From: Brevibacillus brevis | GTDB taxonomy: Bacteria; Bacillota; Bacilli; Brevibacillales; Brevibacillaceae | NCBI RefSeq assembly: GCF_900637055.1 | Contig: NZ_LR134338.1 | Span: forward strand, 6,473,501 to 6,537,500 | Direction: 5' to 3' | DNA: 64,000 bases | Part shown: piece after piece, positions 8,356-17,590 of the stretch | How the letters are laid out: each line of letters opens with the position of its first letter | Position numbering within the stretch: position 1 is the stretch's first letter | The notes under the pieces: generated by a model | Told to the model about the DNA's origin: nothing | Databases searched by the model: none | What the model saw: only the letters and a program-made list of their open reading frames with translations | Translations under genes and position numbers: made by a program

Positions 8356-9912
8356 TTAGCGCGCTGGACTCACCATGTCAAAGCTCCAATCCACATTTTC
8401 ATACCTTTTTACAAGCTGACTGGCCGTGATCGTTACCGGTTGATTTTCCCTACCTTTGGGGAAATCATGGATGGTGATCGAGCGATCCTCTTTTTTCATT
8501 TTCACGACGCCCAATCCGATTGCATCAATTCCACGGTATTCATAGGTGTCCTGGTGGTATGTGACCTCTGCCTCAATGATACCTACGTATCCGGATGTGC
8601 CGGGAGCTGGATCAGGATCGGGCGCGATGCGAAACGCCTTCAAGACGAACGTATTCCCCTCATTGGTGAAGGTGACTGGCTGGCTGTTGAGTTCCGCAGG
8701 CGTAAATGTCAGGAGCAAATCGGACGGTTCTGCCTTCTCGATGTAGACGGTACGATATGTCAGCTTTTTGTTTGGTTCAATTGGACCGTAAAACTCGCCA
8801 TTGGCTCCATTCGTATCCATCACTACCTTGCCTGTCTCATCGACGATTTCCCACATGACTGTCGCATTCGTTCCGAAGAAATCCCATAGCTCTTCGGCGG
8901 TTACTTTGTCATCGTAAAGCGAATTATTGACCTCCACCATCGCTTGCACTCTCGATTCCATACGGGCACGCTGTTGCTCATTCATTTTGGAGGAGAGGAT
9001 CAGCTTTGATTCTATCGGCGTCAGCACTAGTCGGTCAGCCTCCAAGATAAATCCTTGCGGTGAGGTGTATGTTTTATGTATCGGAATCGTTTGCGTTGCC
9101 GATTTGCTTTTTTCCAAAGAGACGGGGACCTTCAAATGCCAGCTTCCATAAACGGGATTTCCCTTCTTATCGTCTTTTGCTGAGGCTTCATCGTGCAGAT
9201 CCACTCTATTTACTTTCAAGTTGAGAATCAAATCATTTGGAATGTTCTCTGGTAGATACAACGTCTCGAATCCGTATGAATGCTGCACCTCGGTTCCGAT
9301 GTATTTCCCGTTTTTGTCTGACAGAAAAATCCGGTTGTCCTTGTTATCAAACTCAATCGAAGCCTCTAGCTCTTGATTTTGTTCTGTGAAAAACCGAATC
9401 GACACGTACATTTTCAATGGATCGACCAAAATCTCATCTATCAGCATGGTAATGCCTTGATCGGTTACCTTTTGATTCACTTTTTGAGAAAAGCCCAGAT
9501 CGCCTCCACGCTGCATCTCCGCGTTAAACGACTCGGAAAAAATCGATGTGACATAGTGCGCGAGCGTAGGAGATGAGACGACACCCACGGTTAGGGCAAG
9601 CAGCAGGACAGCTGCAGGAATACCTGCTCTTTGCCATAGTCGACGGCCAGGCCAGTTTTTTCGACGCATCGTTCCTTGTTGCCGCTCTTCTATCTGTAGC
9701 ACCTCCGCCATGACTTGATCGGTGAAAGGATCTGAGGCGGATACGATTGGCCAAGGTTTACTTAAATCGGCATCCACTTCGTCGACTTCCTGAAACAGCA
9801 TGGCCTGACAATGCTCACATCCAGCGATATGGTCTTGAAGCTGCTTTCCTTCCTCGTGTGAAAGCTCTTGGTCGACCTGATTGATCAGCCTGACACAATC
9901 AGTACATTTCAT
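8356..9912 (-). CDS. zinc-binding anti-sigma factor (DUF4179-type ectodomain)
   Basis: 518 residues. The cytoplasmic N-terminus holds a zinc anti-sigma motif (CTDC at 3-6, HIAGCEHC at 28-35), then one transmembrane helix (about 97-116) and a large extracytoplasmic part of about 400 residues resembling DUF4179 sensor domains. Such proteins hold an ECF sigma factor at the membrane until a stress signal causes their release or proteolysis. The start is ATG 9912, preceded by AAGGAGGG; it overlaps the end of the sigma gene by 14 bases, so the two are translationally coupled and surely act together. The signal is unknown; the large ectodomain suggests an envelope cue. Confidence 0.82.
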   Translation of the reverse strand: MKCTDCVRLINQVDQELSHEEGKQLQDHIAGCEHCQAMLFQEVDEVDADLSKPWPIVSASDPFTDQVMAEVLQIEERQQGTMRRKNWPGRRLWQRAGIPAAVLLLALTVGVVSSPTLAHYVTSIFSESFNAEMQRGGDLGFSQKVNQKVTDQGITMLIDEILVDPLKMYVSIRFFTEQNQELEASIEFDNKDNRIFLSDKNGKYIGTEVQHSYGFETLYLPENIPNDLILNLKVNRVDLHDEASAKDDKKGNPVYGSWHLKVPVSLEKSKSATQTIPIHKTYTSPQGFILEADRLVLTPIESKLILSSKMNEQQRARMESRVQAMVEVNNSLYDDKVTAEELWDFFGTNATVMWEIVDETGKVVMDTNGANGEFYGPIEPNKKLTYRTVYIEKAEPSDLLLTFTPAELNSQPVTFTNEGNTFVLKAFRIAPDPDPAPGTSGYVGIIEAEVTYHQDTYEYRGIDAIGLGVVKMKKEDRSITIHDFPKGRENQPVTITASQLVKRYENVDWSFDMVSPAR

Positions 9913-10456
9913 GAAGCTCCCTCCTTTTCCCCATGAGCTCACGCAGCTTTTTTTTCGCGCGGTACAAGTGAACCTGCACGGTTGTCACCGGAACCTGCAT
10001 CGTCTCGGCAATTTCCTGATAGCTCAGCTCTTCAAAATAACGCAGTGTAAGCACGATCCGGTAATGGGAGGCGAGCTCTCCCATGACATCTACTAGTTCA
10101 TTGTGCTTTTCACGCGCCAAGTAAAACGATTCCGGGTCTTCTTTACTGGTATGGACCGTATTGGACTCCTGGAAAGGTACGCTCGGATGCTTCTGGGCAT
10201 CCCGCCATGCTTGCAGACAACAATTGATCGCGATTTTGTTTAACCAAGCTGAAAATGAACGGCTTGCATCGTATTGCTGCAAGCTTTTATACGCATTGAC
10301 GAATGCTGACTGTGCGAAATCTTCTGCATCCTCTGGGGAATTGCCCATCCGCACGAGTAACGAGCACACCCTGTTTTTGTACTTGTTCACAAGGTGGGCA
10401 AAGGCATGCGGGTCGCCTCCCAAGACTTGCTTCACCCACTCTTGATCCTCCTCCAT
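9899..10456 (-). CDS. ECF-type RNA polymerase sigma factor
   Basis: 185 residues with region 2 (FAHLVNKYKNRVCSLLVRM, EDAEDFAQSAFVNAYKSLQQYD) and region 4 (LTLRYFEELSYQEIAETMQVPVTTVQVHLYRAKKKLRELM), the hallmark of ECF sigma factors of the SigW/SigM type. I place the start at ATG 10456, with AGGGAG 9 bases upstream; a GTG at 10501 is an alternative adding 15 residues. It precedes and overlaps its membrane anti-sigma factor. I found no convincing ECF-type promoter motif upstream, so autoregulation is only expected from the family. Confidence 0.88.
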   Translation of the reverse strand: MEEDQEWVKQVLGGDPHAFAHLVNKYKNRVCSLLVRMGNSPEDAEDFAQSAFVNAYKSLQQYDASRSFSAWLNKIAINCCLQAWRDAQKHPSVPFQESNTVHTSKEDPESFYLAREKHNELVDVMGELASHYRIVLTLRYFEELSYQEIAETMQVPVTTVQVHLYRAKKKLRELMGKRRELHEMY

Positions 10457-10579
10457 GAACTGTCGCTCCCTTCTATTTCTATCACCAGACATTCCGTTCA
10501 CTTCTACTGTCCAGCAATCATTCTACCTTTACTATGAAAAGATCGGTTTTTTTCTTACAAGGATGGATAATTTTTTTCC

Positions 10580-10631
10580 GAATAGAAAAAAGCCATCTTT
10601 CTCTCCAAAGCTAGAGGAAAAGATGGCTTTT
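10580..10631 (-). terminator. terminator of the iron-uptake operon
   Basis: AAAAGCCATCTTT (10588-10600) pairs with AAAGATGGCTTTT (10619-10631), 13 bp. On the minus strand a run of six T follows, ending the permease gene that stops at 10636 and insulating the sigma-factor gene. The plus strand also reads into T-rich sequence. Confidence 0.85.
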
Positions 10632-10635
10632 CTTT

Positions 10636-11619
10636 TTACTTTCTCTTCTCTTGACGCACCAAATACAAGAAGTACGGAACACCGATGACCGCCGTCACAA
10701 TACCCGCGGGAATCTCGATCGGAGGATTCAGTCCCCTCCCCAATGCGTCTGCAATCACGAGAATCAACGCTCCCAAAACTGCCGCACCTGGCAACAGATA
10801 CCGATGCTGATGACCGAACAACTTTCTCGCCATATGTGGCGCAATTAATCCAACAAAACCAATCGAGCCAATCGCCGCTACACATGCGCCTGCCAATGCA
10901 ACGGCGAGCAGCAAGAGCACATAGCGTGTCCGTACGACATTCAGCCCGAGCCCGGTGGAGCTCCCTTCATCCAGACTGATAATGTCCAGCTTTCGATGCA
11001 GGGCAAAGCTAATGGGAATGAATACGAGCAGCCACGGCAGCAACGCATAAATTTCATCCCAGCCTTTTCCCCACAAGCTCCCCGCCAGCCAGACAAGAGA
11101 ATCATTGGCTTGCATCGGATACTTCACCATGATGAATTCCGTCAGCGCTTGACAGATCGCCCCTACACCCATGCCGACCAAGGCAAACGTCGTTGGCTGT
11201 GCACCGCTTTTCCGAGCGAAATAGATGAGGGCAATCGCTACCGCCAGTGCTCCCAAAAACGCGACAATCGGGAGAAGAATTGGTGAAGCAGTCGGAAACA
11301 GAATGATGACCACAACCGCGAACAAGCCCGCACCTTTGGTTACCCCTGCAACATCTGGAGATGCCAGCGGATTACGGATCATTCCTTGCAAAATCACACC
11401 AGCGATCGCGAAGCCCGCTCCTGCAAGAATCGCGAGCAACGCCCGCGGCAATCGATAGTTTTCAATCATAAACGTAAGCGGCGAAGATTCTCCCATGATC
11501 ACCCGGATGATTTGATCAGGGCCGATAAAGATCGGGCCGATTCCCATGCTAAGCAATGCTGCCACTAAGACTAAGGCGCTGAGGCCAATCAGGAGCAGGG
11601 TATTTTTTCGTGAAGTCAT
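10636..11619 (-). CDS. FecCD-type iron-siderophore ABC permease (second)
   Basis: 327 residues with about nine hydrophobic helices and FecCD family motifs: YRLPRALLAILAGAGFAIAGVILQGMIRNPLASPDVAG near the start and GFVGLIAPHMARKLFGHQHRYLLPGAAVLGA in the later half, where the EAA-like loop contacts the ATPase. It forms the membrane channel for ferric-siderophore import together with the neighbouring permease, whose stop codon it overlaps by 4 bases (ATGA). It resembles YfhA of the YfiYZ-YfhA siderophore system. No ATPase gene is present in this operon, so an ATPase encoded elsewhere must serve it. Confidence 0.88.
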   Translation of the reverse strand: MTSRKNTLLLIGLSALVLVAALLSMGIGPIFIGPDQIIRVIMGESSPLTFMIENYRLPRALLAILAGAGFAIAGVILQGMIRNPLASPDVAGVTKGAGLFAVVVIILFPTASPILLPIVAFLGALAVAIALIYFARKSGAQPTTFALVGMGVGAICQALTEFIMVKYPMQANDSLVWLAGSLWGKGWDEIYALLPWLLVFIPISFALHRKLDIISLDEGSSTGLGLNVVRTRYVLLLLAVALAGACVAAIGSIGFVGLIAPHMARKLFGHQHRYLLPGAAVLGALILVIADALGRGLNPPIEIPAGIVTAVIGVPYFLYLVRQEKRK

Positions 11620-12626
11620 ACCATTTCCCTCCCCTTTTTTCTCGCCAAGTAAAGAAAGAACGGGGTTCCCAGAAGCGCCGTTACAATTCCTACAGGAGAC
11701 TCAAACGGATAGTAAATCAAGCGAGCCACTACATCTGAGATTGTGACCAAGACAGCGCCCCCAAGCGCAGACACAGGGATAACCACCCGATAGTCCGTAC
11801 CGACGAGCCTCCTTGCGATATGTGGAACCATCAGTCCGACGAAACCAACAGCTCCGGCGACAGCAACAGAGGCGCCTGCCAAAATAACGACCACAACATA
11901 AGATAGCAGTCGGACGCGGGCGATTTTTTGCCCCAATCCCATCGCGACTTCCTCCCCCAGTCGAAACACAGACAATGAGCCGGACAGCCAGATCGCCAGC
12001 AGTAGTCCCACAATCGACCATGGCAAAATCAATTGCACATCCGTCCAAGCCGCTCCGCTAATGGAGCCAGACAACCAGTACAGTACATTCGATATGTGTT
12101 CGTTAAAAATAATAATTCCCTTCGTAACGGAGGTGAGCAGCAGGTGGATGGCCATACCTACCAAAGCGATCTTGAGATTGGTCATCCCTCGGGAAGCTGC
12201 GAAGCCAAAGACAACAAGTCCCCCGAGAATCGCTCCGCCAAATGCAAAATAGATGAGATTGGCTTTCCCGATATCCGGTAATAACACAATCGCGAGTACG
12301 ACCACCAGACAAGCCCCCGCATTGACGCCAAATACTTGCGGGGAAGCCAGTGGATTGCGGGTAACGGCCTGCATCACAGCTCCTGCCACAGCCAAATTCG
12401 CCCCGATGATGGCTCCCAGCACTGCTCTCGGAACTCGGATGGTTTGGAAAATCAAAAGCTCCTTGGAGTACTCACCCGATAGCCAATTCGTCACTAATGA
12501 TCGAATCTGCAGCGAAGCTACTCCAGTAAACAAGCTCAGCAACAAACCAATGAGCAAGAGGATCGCCAAGCCGATCGCAATGAGGACAAAGGTACCTTTT
12601 CGTCGTCGTATCGTTGTTTTCTGCAA
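11616..12626 (-). CDS. FecCD-type iron-siderophore ABC permease (first)
   Basis: 336 residues, same family and topology as the next permease (IRVPRAVLGAIIGANLAVAGAVMQAVTRNPLASPQVFG; GFVGLMVPHIARRLVGTDYRVVIP). The two FecCD proteins would form a heterodimeric channel in the cytoplasmic membrane. It lies 91 bp downstream of the binding-protein gene, separated by a stem-loop, and overlaps the second permease by 4 bases. Resembles YfiZ in order and length. The substrate class (hydroxamate-type ferric siderophore) is suggested by the operon type only. Confidence 0.88.
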   Translation of the reverse strand: MQKTTIRRRKGTFVLIAIGLAILLLIGLLLSLFTGVASLQIRSLVTNWLSGEYSKELLIFQTIRVPRAVLGAIIGANLAVAGAVMQAVTRNPLASPQVFGVNAGACLVVVLAIVLLPDIGKANLIYFAFGGAILGGLVVFGFAASRGMTNLKIALVGMAIHLLLTSVTKGIIIFNEHISNVLYWLSGSISGAAWTDVQLILPWSIVGLLLAIWLSGSLSVFRLGEEVAMGLGQKIARVRLLSYVVVVILAGASVAVAGAVGFVGLMVPHIARRLVGTDYRVVIPVSALGGAVLVTISDVVARLIYYPFESPVGIVTALLGTPFFLYLARKKGREMV

Positions 12627-12664
12627 TACAAGCCACCTCGATCAACTACCACGTGCAGGAACAC

Positions 12665-12695
12665 GGAAAAGACCAGATCAGCGATCGGTCTTTCC
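12665..12695 (-). promoter_or_regulatory. intercistronic stem-loop between binding protein and permeases
   Basis: AAAGACC (12668-12674) pairs with GGTCTTT (12687-12693), with an inner GATC/GATC pair. On the minus strand it is followed by only a few T. Such hairpins between binding-protein and permease genes often stabilise the upstream message or partly terminate, giving excess binding protein. Confidence 0.5.
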
Positions 12696-12717
12696 AGCAT
12701 TTGCATCGTATGTGTTC

Positions 12718-13686
12718 TTATTTATCCTTACTGTACAAAAGGTTCACTGCCTCTTCGACAATACGTTCTGCGGATTTCAGTCCGCGATAGCGCGTCCAGA
12801 GGTCGCGATTTACTTTGTGTACTTCCTGATTTTTGACTGCGGTGATCTTGTTCCAGAGCGGATTTTGCTTCCATTCGTTCAACAGCGCGTCGTCGGCCTC
12901 CGCCAGGAAAATCACGTCCGGGTCCCACTGCACCATTTGCTCCAGACTGATTTTTACCGTTGGTTCTGGCGCATCTTGAATCGCATTTTTGATTCCAATC
13001 ATTTCGAGCAATTCGCCATCAAACGATTTTGCACCATGTGCGGACAGCGAATCTGCGCGGAACACACCCAGCATGACATTGCGGGAATCATCAGTTGGTA
13101 CCTTCTTTTTAAACTCTGCGATGATCTCCTTGTGCTTGATCAGGCGTTGTTCTGCTTCTTTTTGCTTGTTCAGCGCTTCCCCAATCGTGGCAAACGAGCT
13201 CAAGTTTTCCTGATACGTCGAGTTGCGGCTTTTCAGGATGATCGTCGGTGCGATTTTTTGCAAATCCTTGTAAATGTCTTTGTGGCGATTCAAATCAGCG
13301 ATAATCAAATCCGGCTGCAATGAGCTGATGACTTCCAGACTCGGCTGTTGACGTGTCCCAACAGGGGTATACTCGATTTTTTTGCCGATCAGTCCTTCTA
13401 CATCCTTATCCTTCTCCTGCGCGATTCCTACAGGCGTCACTCCCAGCTCCCATAGTCCGTCCACAAAGGAGTACTCCAGCGCGACGACTCTTTTCGGGTC
13501 TCCGGTCATTTCCGTTTCGCCCAACTCGTGTTTTACCATGCGCTTTTGTGTGGTTTGCGCGCTATCTTGACCTGCTGCTGGCTGTTTTTGCTCTGCGCTT
13601 CCGCATCCGGTCAGCAATACCGTACCTGCCAGTGCAAGCGTCCAAAGCATATGACCGAGACGTTTTATTCCGTTTGTTCGCTTCAT
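12718..13686 (-). CDS. ferric-siderophore-binding lipoprotein of ABC transporter
   Basis: 322 residues. A lipoprotein signal peptide ends in LLTGC (lipobox, Cys near residue 28). The mature protein has the class III binding-protein layout of the FecB/BtuF type: PKRVVALEYSFVDGLWELGVTPVGIAQ, PSLEVISSLQPDLIIADLNRH and the C-terminal lobe DPDVIFLAEADD. It captures ferric siderophore outside the membrane and hands it to the two downstream FecCD permeases. It heads the operon and is preceded by a Fur-box-like sequence at 13710, so iron-repressed expression is a strong inference. It resembles YfiY. Confidence 0.88.
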   Translation of the reverse strand: MKRTNGIKRLGHMLWTLALAGTVLLTGCGSAEQKQPAAGQDSAQTTQKRMVKHELGETEMTGDPKRVVALEYSFVDGLWELGVTPVGIAQEKDKDVEGLIGKKIEYTPVGTRQQPSLEVISSLQPDLIIADLNRHKDIYKDLQKIAPTIILKSRNSTYQENLSSFATIGEALNKQKEAEQRLIKHKEIIAEFKKKVPTDDSRNVMLGVFRADSLSAHGAKSFDGELLEMIGIKNAIQDAPEPTVKISLEQMVQWDPDVIFLAEADDALLNEWKQNPLWNKITAVKNQEVHKVNRDLWTRYRGLKSAERIVEEAVNLLYSKDK

Positions 13687-13709
13687 TTTTGTCCCTCACT
13701 CGATGTAAT

Positions 13710-13729
13710 TGATAATGATTATTATTACC
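13710..13729. promoter_or_regulatory. Fur box before the iron-uptake operon
   Basis: TGATAATGATTATTATTA is a close match to the GATAATGATAATCATTATC consensus of Fur. It lies about 25 bases upstream of the start codon of the siderophore-binding lipoprotein. Confidence 0.8.
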
Positions 13730-13844
13730 GATTAAATGCGCTTTTTATTGTAACAATCCGCTGCCGCAAATGAAACATTGTGCTTATTAAACCTTTTAGC
13801 GCAATAAAGGTGATTAACGTCATTTTGTTCATGCTTCGCCATTA

Positions 13845-13889
13845 CGAAAAAAAGCCGTTACGCCTGAACAATCGACGTAAACGGCTTTT
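13845..13889 (-). terminator. terminator of the TPR glycosyltransferase gene
   Basis: AAAAGCCGT (13850-13858) pairs with ACGGCTTTT (13881-13889); a run of T follows on the minus strand. It ends the gene that stops at 13900. Confidence 0.8.
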
Positions 13890-13899
13890 CGCCACGATG

Positions 13900-15057
13900 C
13901 TATTTGTTGTGTTGCGTATGACATACTTCAGACGTCTGGCTCAGCTTTTCTAATGCTTCTTTGGCTGGCGCATGATTTTCCGCCATCGCCAACGCCGTCT
14001 GATAAGCTGCCACGGCCTCTTCCACTTGACCCAATCCTTCGTAGCAGAGCCCTTTGTAATACCAGGCGTGAAAACTTCCCGATCCCTTCAAGGTCAGATG
14101 ACGAATGTTGCTCTCACCTAGCTCCAAGCAATGATCAAATGTCATCAATGCTCGTTTATAGTCCTTTTTCAAATATTGAATGATCCCTTTGTACAAATGC
14201 AAATCAACGTAGTCAGGATAAATCTCGATTGCCTTCTCAATTCCTGGCCACGCCCCCTCCGCACTGCCAATCGAGATCAACGTAGAGTATTTGAGCTTGT
14301 AAAGAAGCGAAGGCGGCATCATATGGTTTTCGAGAAACCCGATAATAGACAGATTCACGAACTTGAACGTTTTCTCATGCTCCTGGATACGTGAGAATTC
14401 ACTGGCAAGATGATACTCAATCCATGGAGAGTGGTCCTCTTTTTCCAATTCCTTCATTAGCAGCTGAATATTGCGCTCGAATTTTTTCTTTCTGCCAGTA
14501 AATTCATTCATGTAGCCGTAATGGTATATCCGTACAGGCAAGATTTGAATGTGGAGGTCTTCGGTCAGATTGGGAAGAACTTCTTCTACGTTGAGCGTTT
14601 CATGGATGGGAAAATGGAAGCGAAAACCGATGCTATTGCGAAACAAACGTGAGTGAGCGATATGAAAAGCATCGTCTTCATTTTTTTCATCTCCAATGTA
14701 ATTTATTAGATGGATATAAAAAAGAGAATCTTCTTGCCCGCGAAGCAGCTCTTTCACTTTCTTGCTGTCTTCCTTATTCATTTCCTCATCGGCATCCATC
14801 CACAAAATCCAGTCGCCCGTTGCTTTTTCCAGTCCAAAGTTCCGCGCTTCTGCGAAGTTATCCTGCCACTCATACGAGAGCACGACCGCTCCGAATGACT
14901 TGCCTATCTCTATCGTTTTATCGGTACTCCCCGTGTCTACGATAATCATTTCATCCACAAGATCTTTCACGCTTTCCAAGCACTTGTGAAGGCACTCTTC
15001 TTCGTTTTTTACAATCATACATAAGGAAATCTTGGGCGCCTCAGACACGCTGCTCAT
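13900..15057 (-). CDS. family 2 glycosyltransferase with C-terminal TPR repeats
   Basis: 385 residues. The N-terminal GT-A domain has the family 2 signature (SLCMIVKNEEECLHKCLES at about 11, IIVDTGSTDKT at about 38, LWMDADEE at about 84, the DxD metal site). After about residue 220 come helical repeats of TPR type (AWYYKGLCYEGLGQVEEAVAAYQTAL). This architecture is known from SunS-like S-glycosyltransferases and spore- or flagellin-protein glycosyltransferases that use the repeats to bind protein acceptors. It shares its GT motif almost word for word with the second domain of the protein at 21282. It faces away from the methyltransferase gene at 15222. An O-glycosyl role on a surface protein is inference. 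Confidence 0.85.
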   Translation of the reverse strand: MSSVSEAPKISLCMIVKNEEECLHKCLESVKDLVDEMIIVDTGSTDKTIEIGKSFGAVVLSYEWQDNFAEARNFGLEKATGDWILWMDADEEMNKEDSKKVKELLRGQEDSLFYIHLINYIGDEKNEDDAFHIAHSRLFRNSIGFRFHFPIHETLNVEEVLPNLTEDLHIQILPVRIYHYGYMNEFTGRKKKFERNIQLLMKELEKEDHSPWIEYHLASEFSRIQEHEKTFKFVNLSIIGFLENHMMPPSLLYKLKYSTLISIGSAEGAWPGIEKAIEIYPDYVDLHLYKGIIQYLKKDYKRALMTFDHCLELGESNIRHLTLKGSGSFHAWYYKGLCYEGLGQVEEAVAAYQTALAMAENHAPAKEALEKLSQTSEVCHTQHNK

Positions 15058-15100
15058 CTCCTTTTACACACATCACTGAGATCGTAGTCTATCCCCCCTT

Positions 15101-15109
15101 TACTCTATG
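15101..15109 (-). promoter_or_regulatory. possible sigma-K-type -10 element
   Basis: On the minus strand the sequence CATAGAGTA matches the sigma-K -10 consensus CATANNNTA, 44 bases upstream of the TPR-glycosyltransferase start. No clear -35 AC at the right distance was found, so this is weak. Confidence 0.3.
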
Positions 15110-15221
15110 AGCGGACTGCTCCTTTCAGAACGGCGCCATCTCCTTGGTTTTTGAACCTTTTGCATGAACAGAGCATAGGTAGTTGTAGGCAGATATCACA
15201 AAGAAAGCAGGGATCGTATCC

Positions 15222-16124
15222 ATGCATGACTCATGCCCTTTGTGCAACAGTTCTCAGGTTGCGCTTTTCCACCAGTACGCTACCTTCTCGCTCCTAACAT
15301 GCAAAGATTGTGATCTCGTTTTTCAGCCTCACCTCGACCAAGTCAACGTGACACAGCTGGTTGCAGACATTTACGATGCGAGTTGGGTTTCCATGCGGGA
15401 TCAATACGCCAAAAATACATTTACAGAACATGCGATCTTCCATACATTGCTGCTCGATATGTGGTTTTCGGAAAAAGGGAAGCTGCTCGAAATTGGTCCA
15501 GGAACAGGAGAGTTGTTATTCCTTGCTCGTGAGGCTGGGTGGGAGGTTATTGGGGTAGAGCCGTCACACCAATCATGCGCATACGCCCAAGACCGGTATG
15601 GATTACAACTGGTTCACTCGTTATGGAACTCCTCCGTTCTCGCCCCAGAACACATTGGTACTTTTGATGCCATCGTTTTTTGTCACGTCTTTGAGCATAT
15701 TTCGCATCCGAAGAAATACCTTGAAGAATTGAAGGGGTTTCTTAAACCAGGAGGAAAGATCATTTTTAGCGTGCCGAACAAAAACTCGTTCACCAATAAA
15801 TTGTTCGGGGTGTATTCCCCGCTGTATACCGAAAATGACCACCTCTTTCATTACTCCCGTGACAATCTGATCTCATTGCTTCATCAAGGTGGCTGGGAGG
15901 TTCTCTCCATCTTTTCTCGAGAAGAAACGAATCGCTTGGAAAACCATCTGCGCAAAACCACGCAAACACCTCTACCGATCCAGGACATCATGAAGCTAGC
16001 TGTGAATCTCCAATCAACATTCCAAGGCCATGAGATCTTCTGCATTGCAACACGCCAAGCGCAGGAGGTGGAGCACGCAGATGACCAGAGCCAAACTGAC
16101 TCTTTCTATGATTGTGAAAAATGA
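15222..16124 (+). CDS. SAM-dependent methyltransferase with N-terminal zinc knuckle
   Basis: 300 residues. Four cysteines at 5, 8, 27 and 30 (CPLC, CKDC) form a small zinc knuckle as in sugar C- or O-methyltransferases such as those of TDP-sugar pathways. The class I fold follows: motif I LLEIGPGTGELL at about 88-98, an acidic VEPS at the end of strand 2, and the DAIVFCHVFEHISHP motif IV/post-I region. It opens a plus-strand run with a glycosyltransferase, whose start lies 44 bases inside this gene, and a second methyltransferase-like gene. The acceptor is probably a sugar or glycan of the surface protein made nearby, but this is inference. Confidence 0.82.
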   Translation: MHDSCPLCNSSQVALFHQYATFSLLTCKDCDLVFQPHLDQVNVTQLVADIYDASWVSMRDQYAKNTFTEHAIFHTLLLDMWFSEKGKLLEIGPGTGELLFLAREAGWEVIGVEPSHQSCAYAQDRYGLQLVHSLWNSSVLAPEHIGTFDAIVFCHVFEHISHPKKYLEELKGFLKPGGKIIFSVPNKNSFTNKLFGVYSPLYTENDHLFHYSRDNLISLLHQGGWEVLSIFSREETNRLENHLRKTTQTPLPIQDIMKLAVNLQSTFQGHEIFCIATRQAQEVEHADDQSQTDSFYDCEK

Positions 16125-16782
16125 GGGCAATCGCTATTTGAGACGAGCGCTAGAAGCACATAAAGACTTTATTGACGCAGCCGTCATCATCGACGATGGC
16201 AGTATTGATCATACCGTGGAGCTTTGTAGAGAGGTTCTCAAGGGCATTCCTCTTCACCTGGTTCAAAACGCAACCTCCCAGTTTTCCAACGAAGTTGCCT
16301 TGCGCAAACAACAATGGCAAGAAACGATCCAGACTGATCCGGGATGGATTTTGAATCTGGACGCCGATGAAATCATGGATAGCTCCTTCCCCTCGAAAGT
16401 TTCCGAGATTTTGGAACAGCAGACATACCAGGCGATCTACTTTCGTTTGTACGATATGTGGAGCGAGACGCATTATCGCGAAGATGTGTATTGGAATGCC
16501 CATCATTACTACCGTCCTTTTATGATCAAGTATCGCCCTGACTTCCCATACATATGGAAGGAAACCCCTCAGCATTGCGGCAGATTCCCTCTCTCAATCA
16601 ACCAGTTCCCTTACCTGTGCCATCTATCACGCGTGAAACATTTTGGCTGGGCCCGACTAGAAGACAGACAAAGCAAGTACAACCGCTATCAGCTCCTCGA
16701 CCCCGACGCCAGATATGGCTGGAAGGAACAGTATGAATCGATCTTGGATCAACATCCCAATCTGTTGGAATGGGTGGAATGA
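16081..16782 (+). CDS. glycosyltransferase, family 2 type
   Basis: 233 residues. LTLSMIVKNEGNRYLRRALEAH (about 7-27), VIIDDGSIDHT (36-45) and LNLDADEIMD (91-100, DxD metal site) are family 2 GT-A motifs; no TPR part follows. The start ATG at 16081 has AGGAGGTGG upstream and overlaps the preceding methyltransferase by 44 bases. The two genes and the next one are evidently translated together. Probable role: transfer of one sugar in glycan assembly on a protein or oligosaccharide; donor and acceptor are unknown. Confidence 0.8.
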   Translation: MTRAKLTLSMIVKNEGNRYLRRALEAHKDFIDAAVIIDDGSIDHTVELCREVLKGIPLHLVQNATSQFSNEVALRKQQWQETIQTDPGWILNLDADEIMDSSFPSKVSEILEQQTYQAIYFRLYDMWSETHYREDVYWNAHHYYRPFMIKYRPDFPYIWKETPQHCGRFPLSINQFPYLCHLSRVKHFGWARLEDRQSKYNRYQLLDPDARYGWKEQYESILDQHPNLLEWVE

Positions 16783-16784
16783 AG

Positions 16785-17480
16785 ATGATCGTTCGCGATA
16801 TCGAAAAAGCTTTGCAGCAATCTAATTGTAATCACTGGCGATACAACTCACTCACGTTGAGCAAACAGGCCCTCGTACATACATGCCGTCATATCAAAAA
16901 AGAAAATGAGAAGTGCCAGATACTTCAGTTGGGTGGAGGTGACTCCGCTCTGTTTTGGAAATCACTTGGCGAGCTTGAGCTGCTCCCGGTTCAAGCAACC
17001 ATTGTGGAGCATCATCCGATTCGTGCAAAGGAAATCAAGGAGAGTCTAGGTGATGTACCTCATGTCAGCTTGGTGACCAGCTCTTTGAAGCAACTATCCG
17101 AAGAGGAATGGAACAAGATCTTCGACAATCCAACAGAGAGCAGGAGCTTGTGGCCTGCCATCGGACAGCATGTTCCTGAGAATCAGTTTGATCATTTTTC
17201 TATTCAAAACGCATTTTACGCGGATTTGGACCAACTATCGCTTTCCGTTCATTCAGTAGATGTCATGGTTGTAGACGGTCCGCATGGCAACGGCCGCTCT
17301 CTGGCCTATCCACTATTTGTTGACACGCTCAAACCAGATGCGCTTATTCTCGTAGATGATTTTGATCACTATCCCTTTCTGACTCATCTCGGAAAAATCT
17401 ATCACTACGAAGAACTTTTTCGAGAGATAGCCGGAAATCGTCGCTGGGTATTGGTAAGGCTTCAAGGCACCAAAAATTAA
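16785..17480 (+). CDS. methyltransferase-like protein
   Basis: 231 residues from ATG 16785; ATG at 16779 or 16770 are possible, but only 16785 has a ribosome site (GGTGGA) at normal distance. ILQLGGGDSALFW resembles a SAM-binding motif I, IVEHHP the acidic end of strand 2, and VDVMVVDGPHGNGRSLAYPLFVDTLKPDALILVDDFD resembles the metal-binding and strand 5 region of O-methyltransferases acting on sugars. It follows the glycosyltransferase with a 4-base gap or overlap and ends the small operon 15222-17480. Fold assignment is moderately sure; substrate is unknown. Confidence 0.6.
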   Translation: MIVRDIEKALQQSNCNHWRYNSLTLSKQALVHTCRHIKKENEKCQILQLGGGDSALFWKSLGELELLPVQATIVEHHPIRAKEIKESLGDVPHVSLVTSSLKQLSEEEWNKIFDNPTESRSLWPAIGQHVPENQFDHFSIQNAFYADLDQLSLSVHSVDVMVVDGPHGNGRSLAYPLFVDTLKPDALILVDDFDHYPFLTHLGKIYHYEELFREIAGNRRWVLVRLQGTKN

Positions 17481-17590
17481 TGGGCGGCTACCCATTTAGA
17501 CAGACACCGCCATAGGCACCTGTGCATATCCTACTCTCGAGACAGTTTGATAGGGTGGTTACATACTAATCAATCCATGAGGTGATGATC

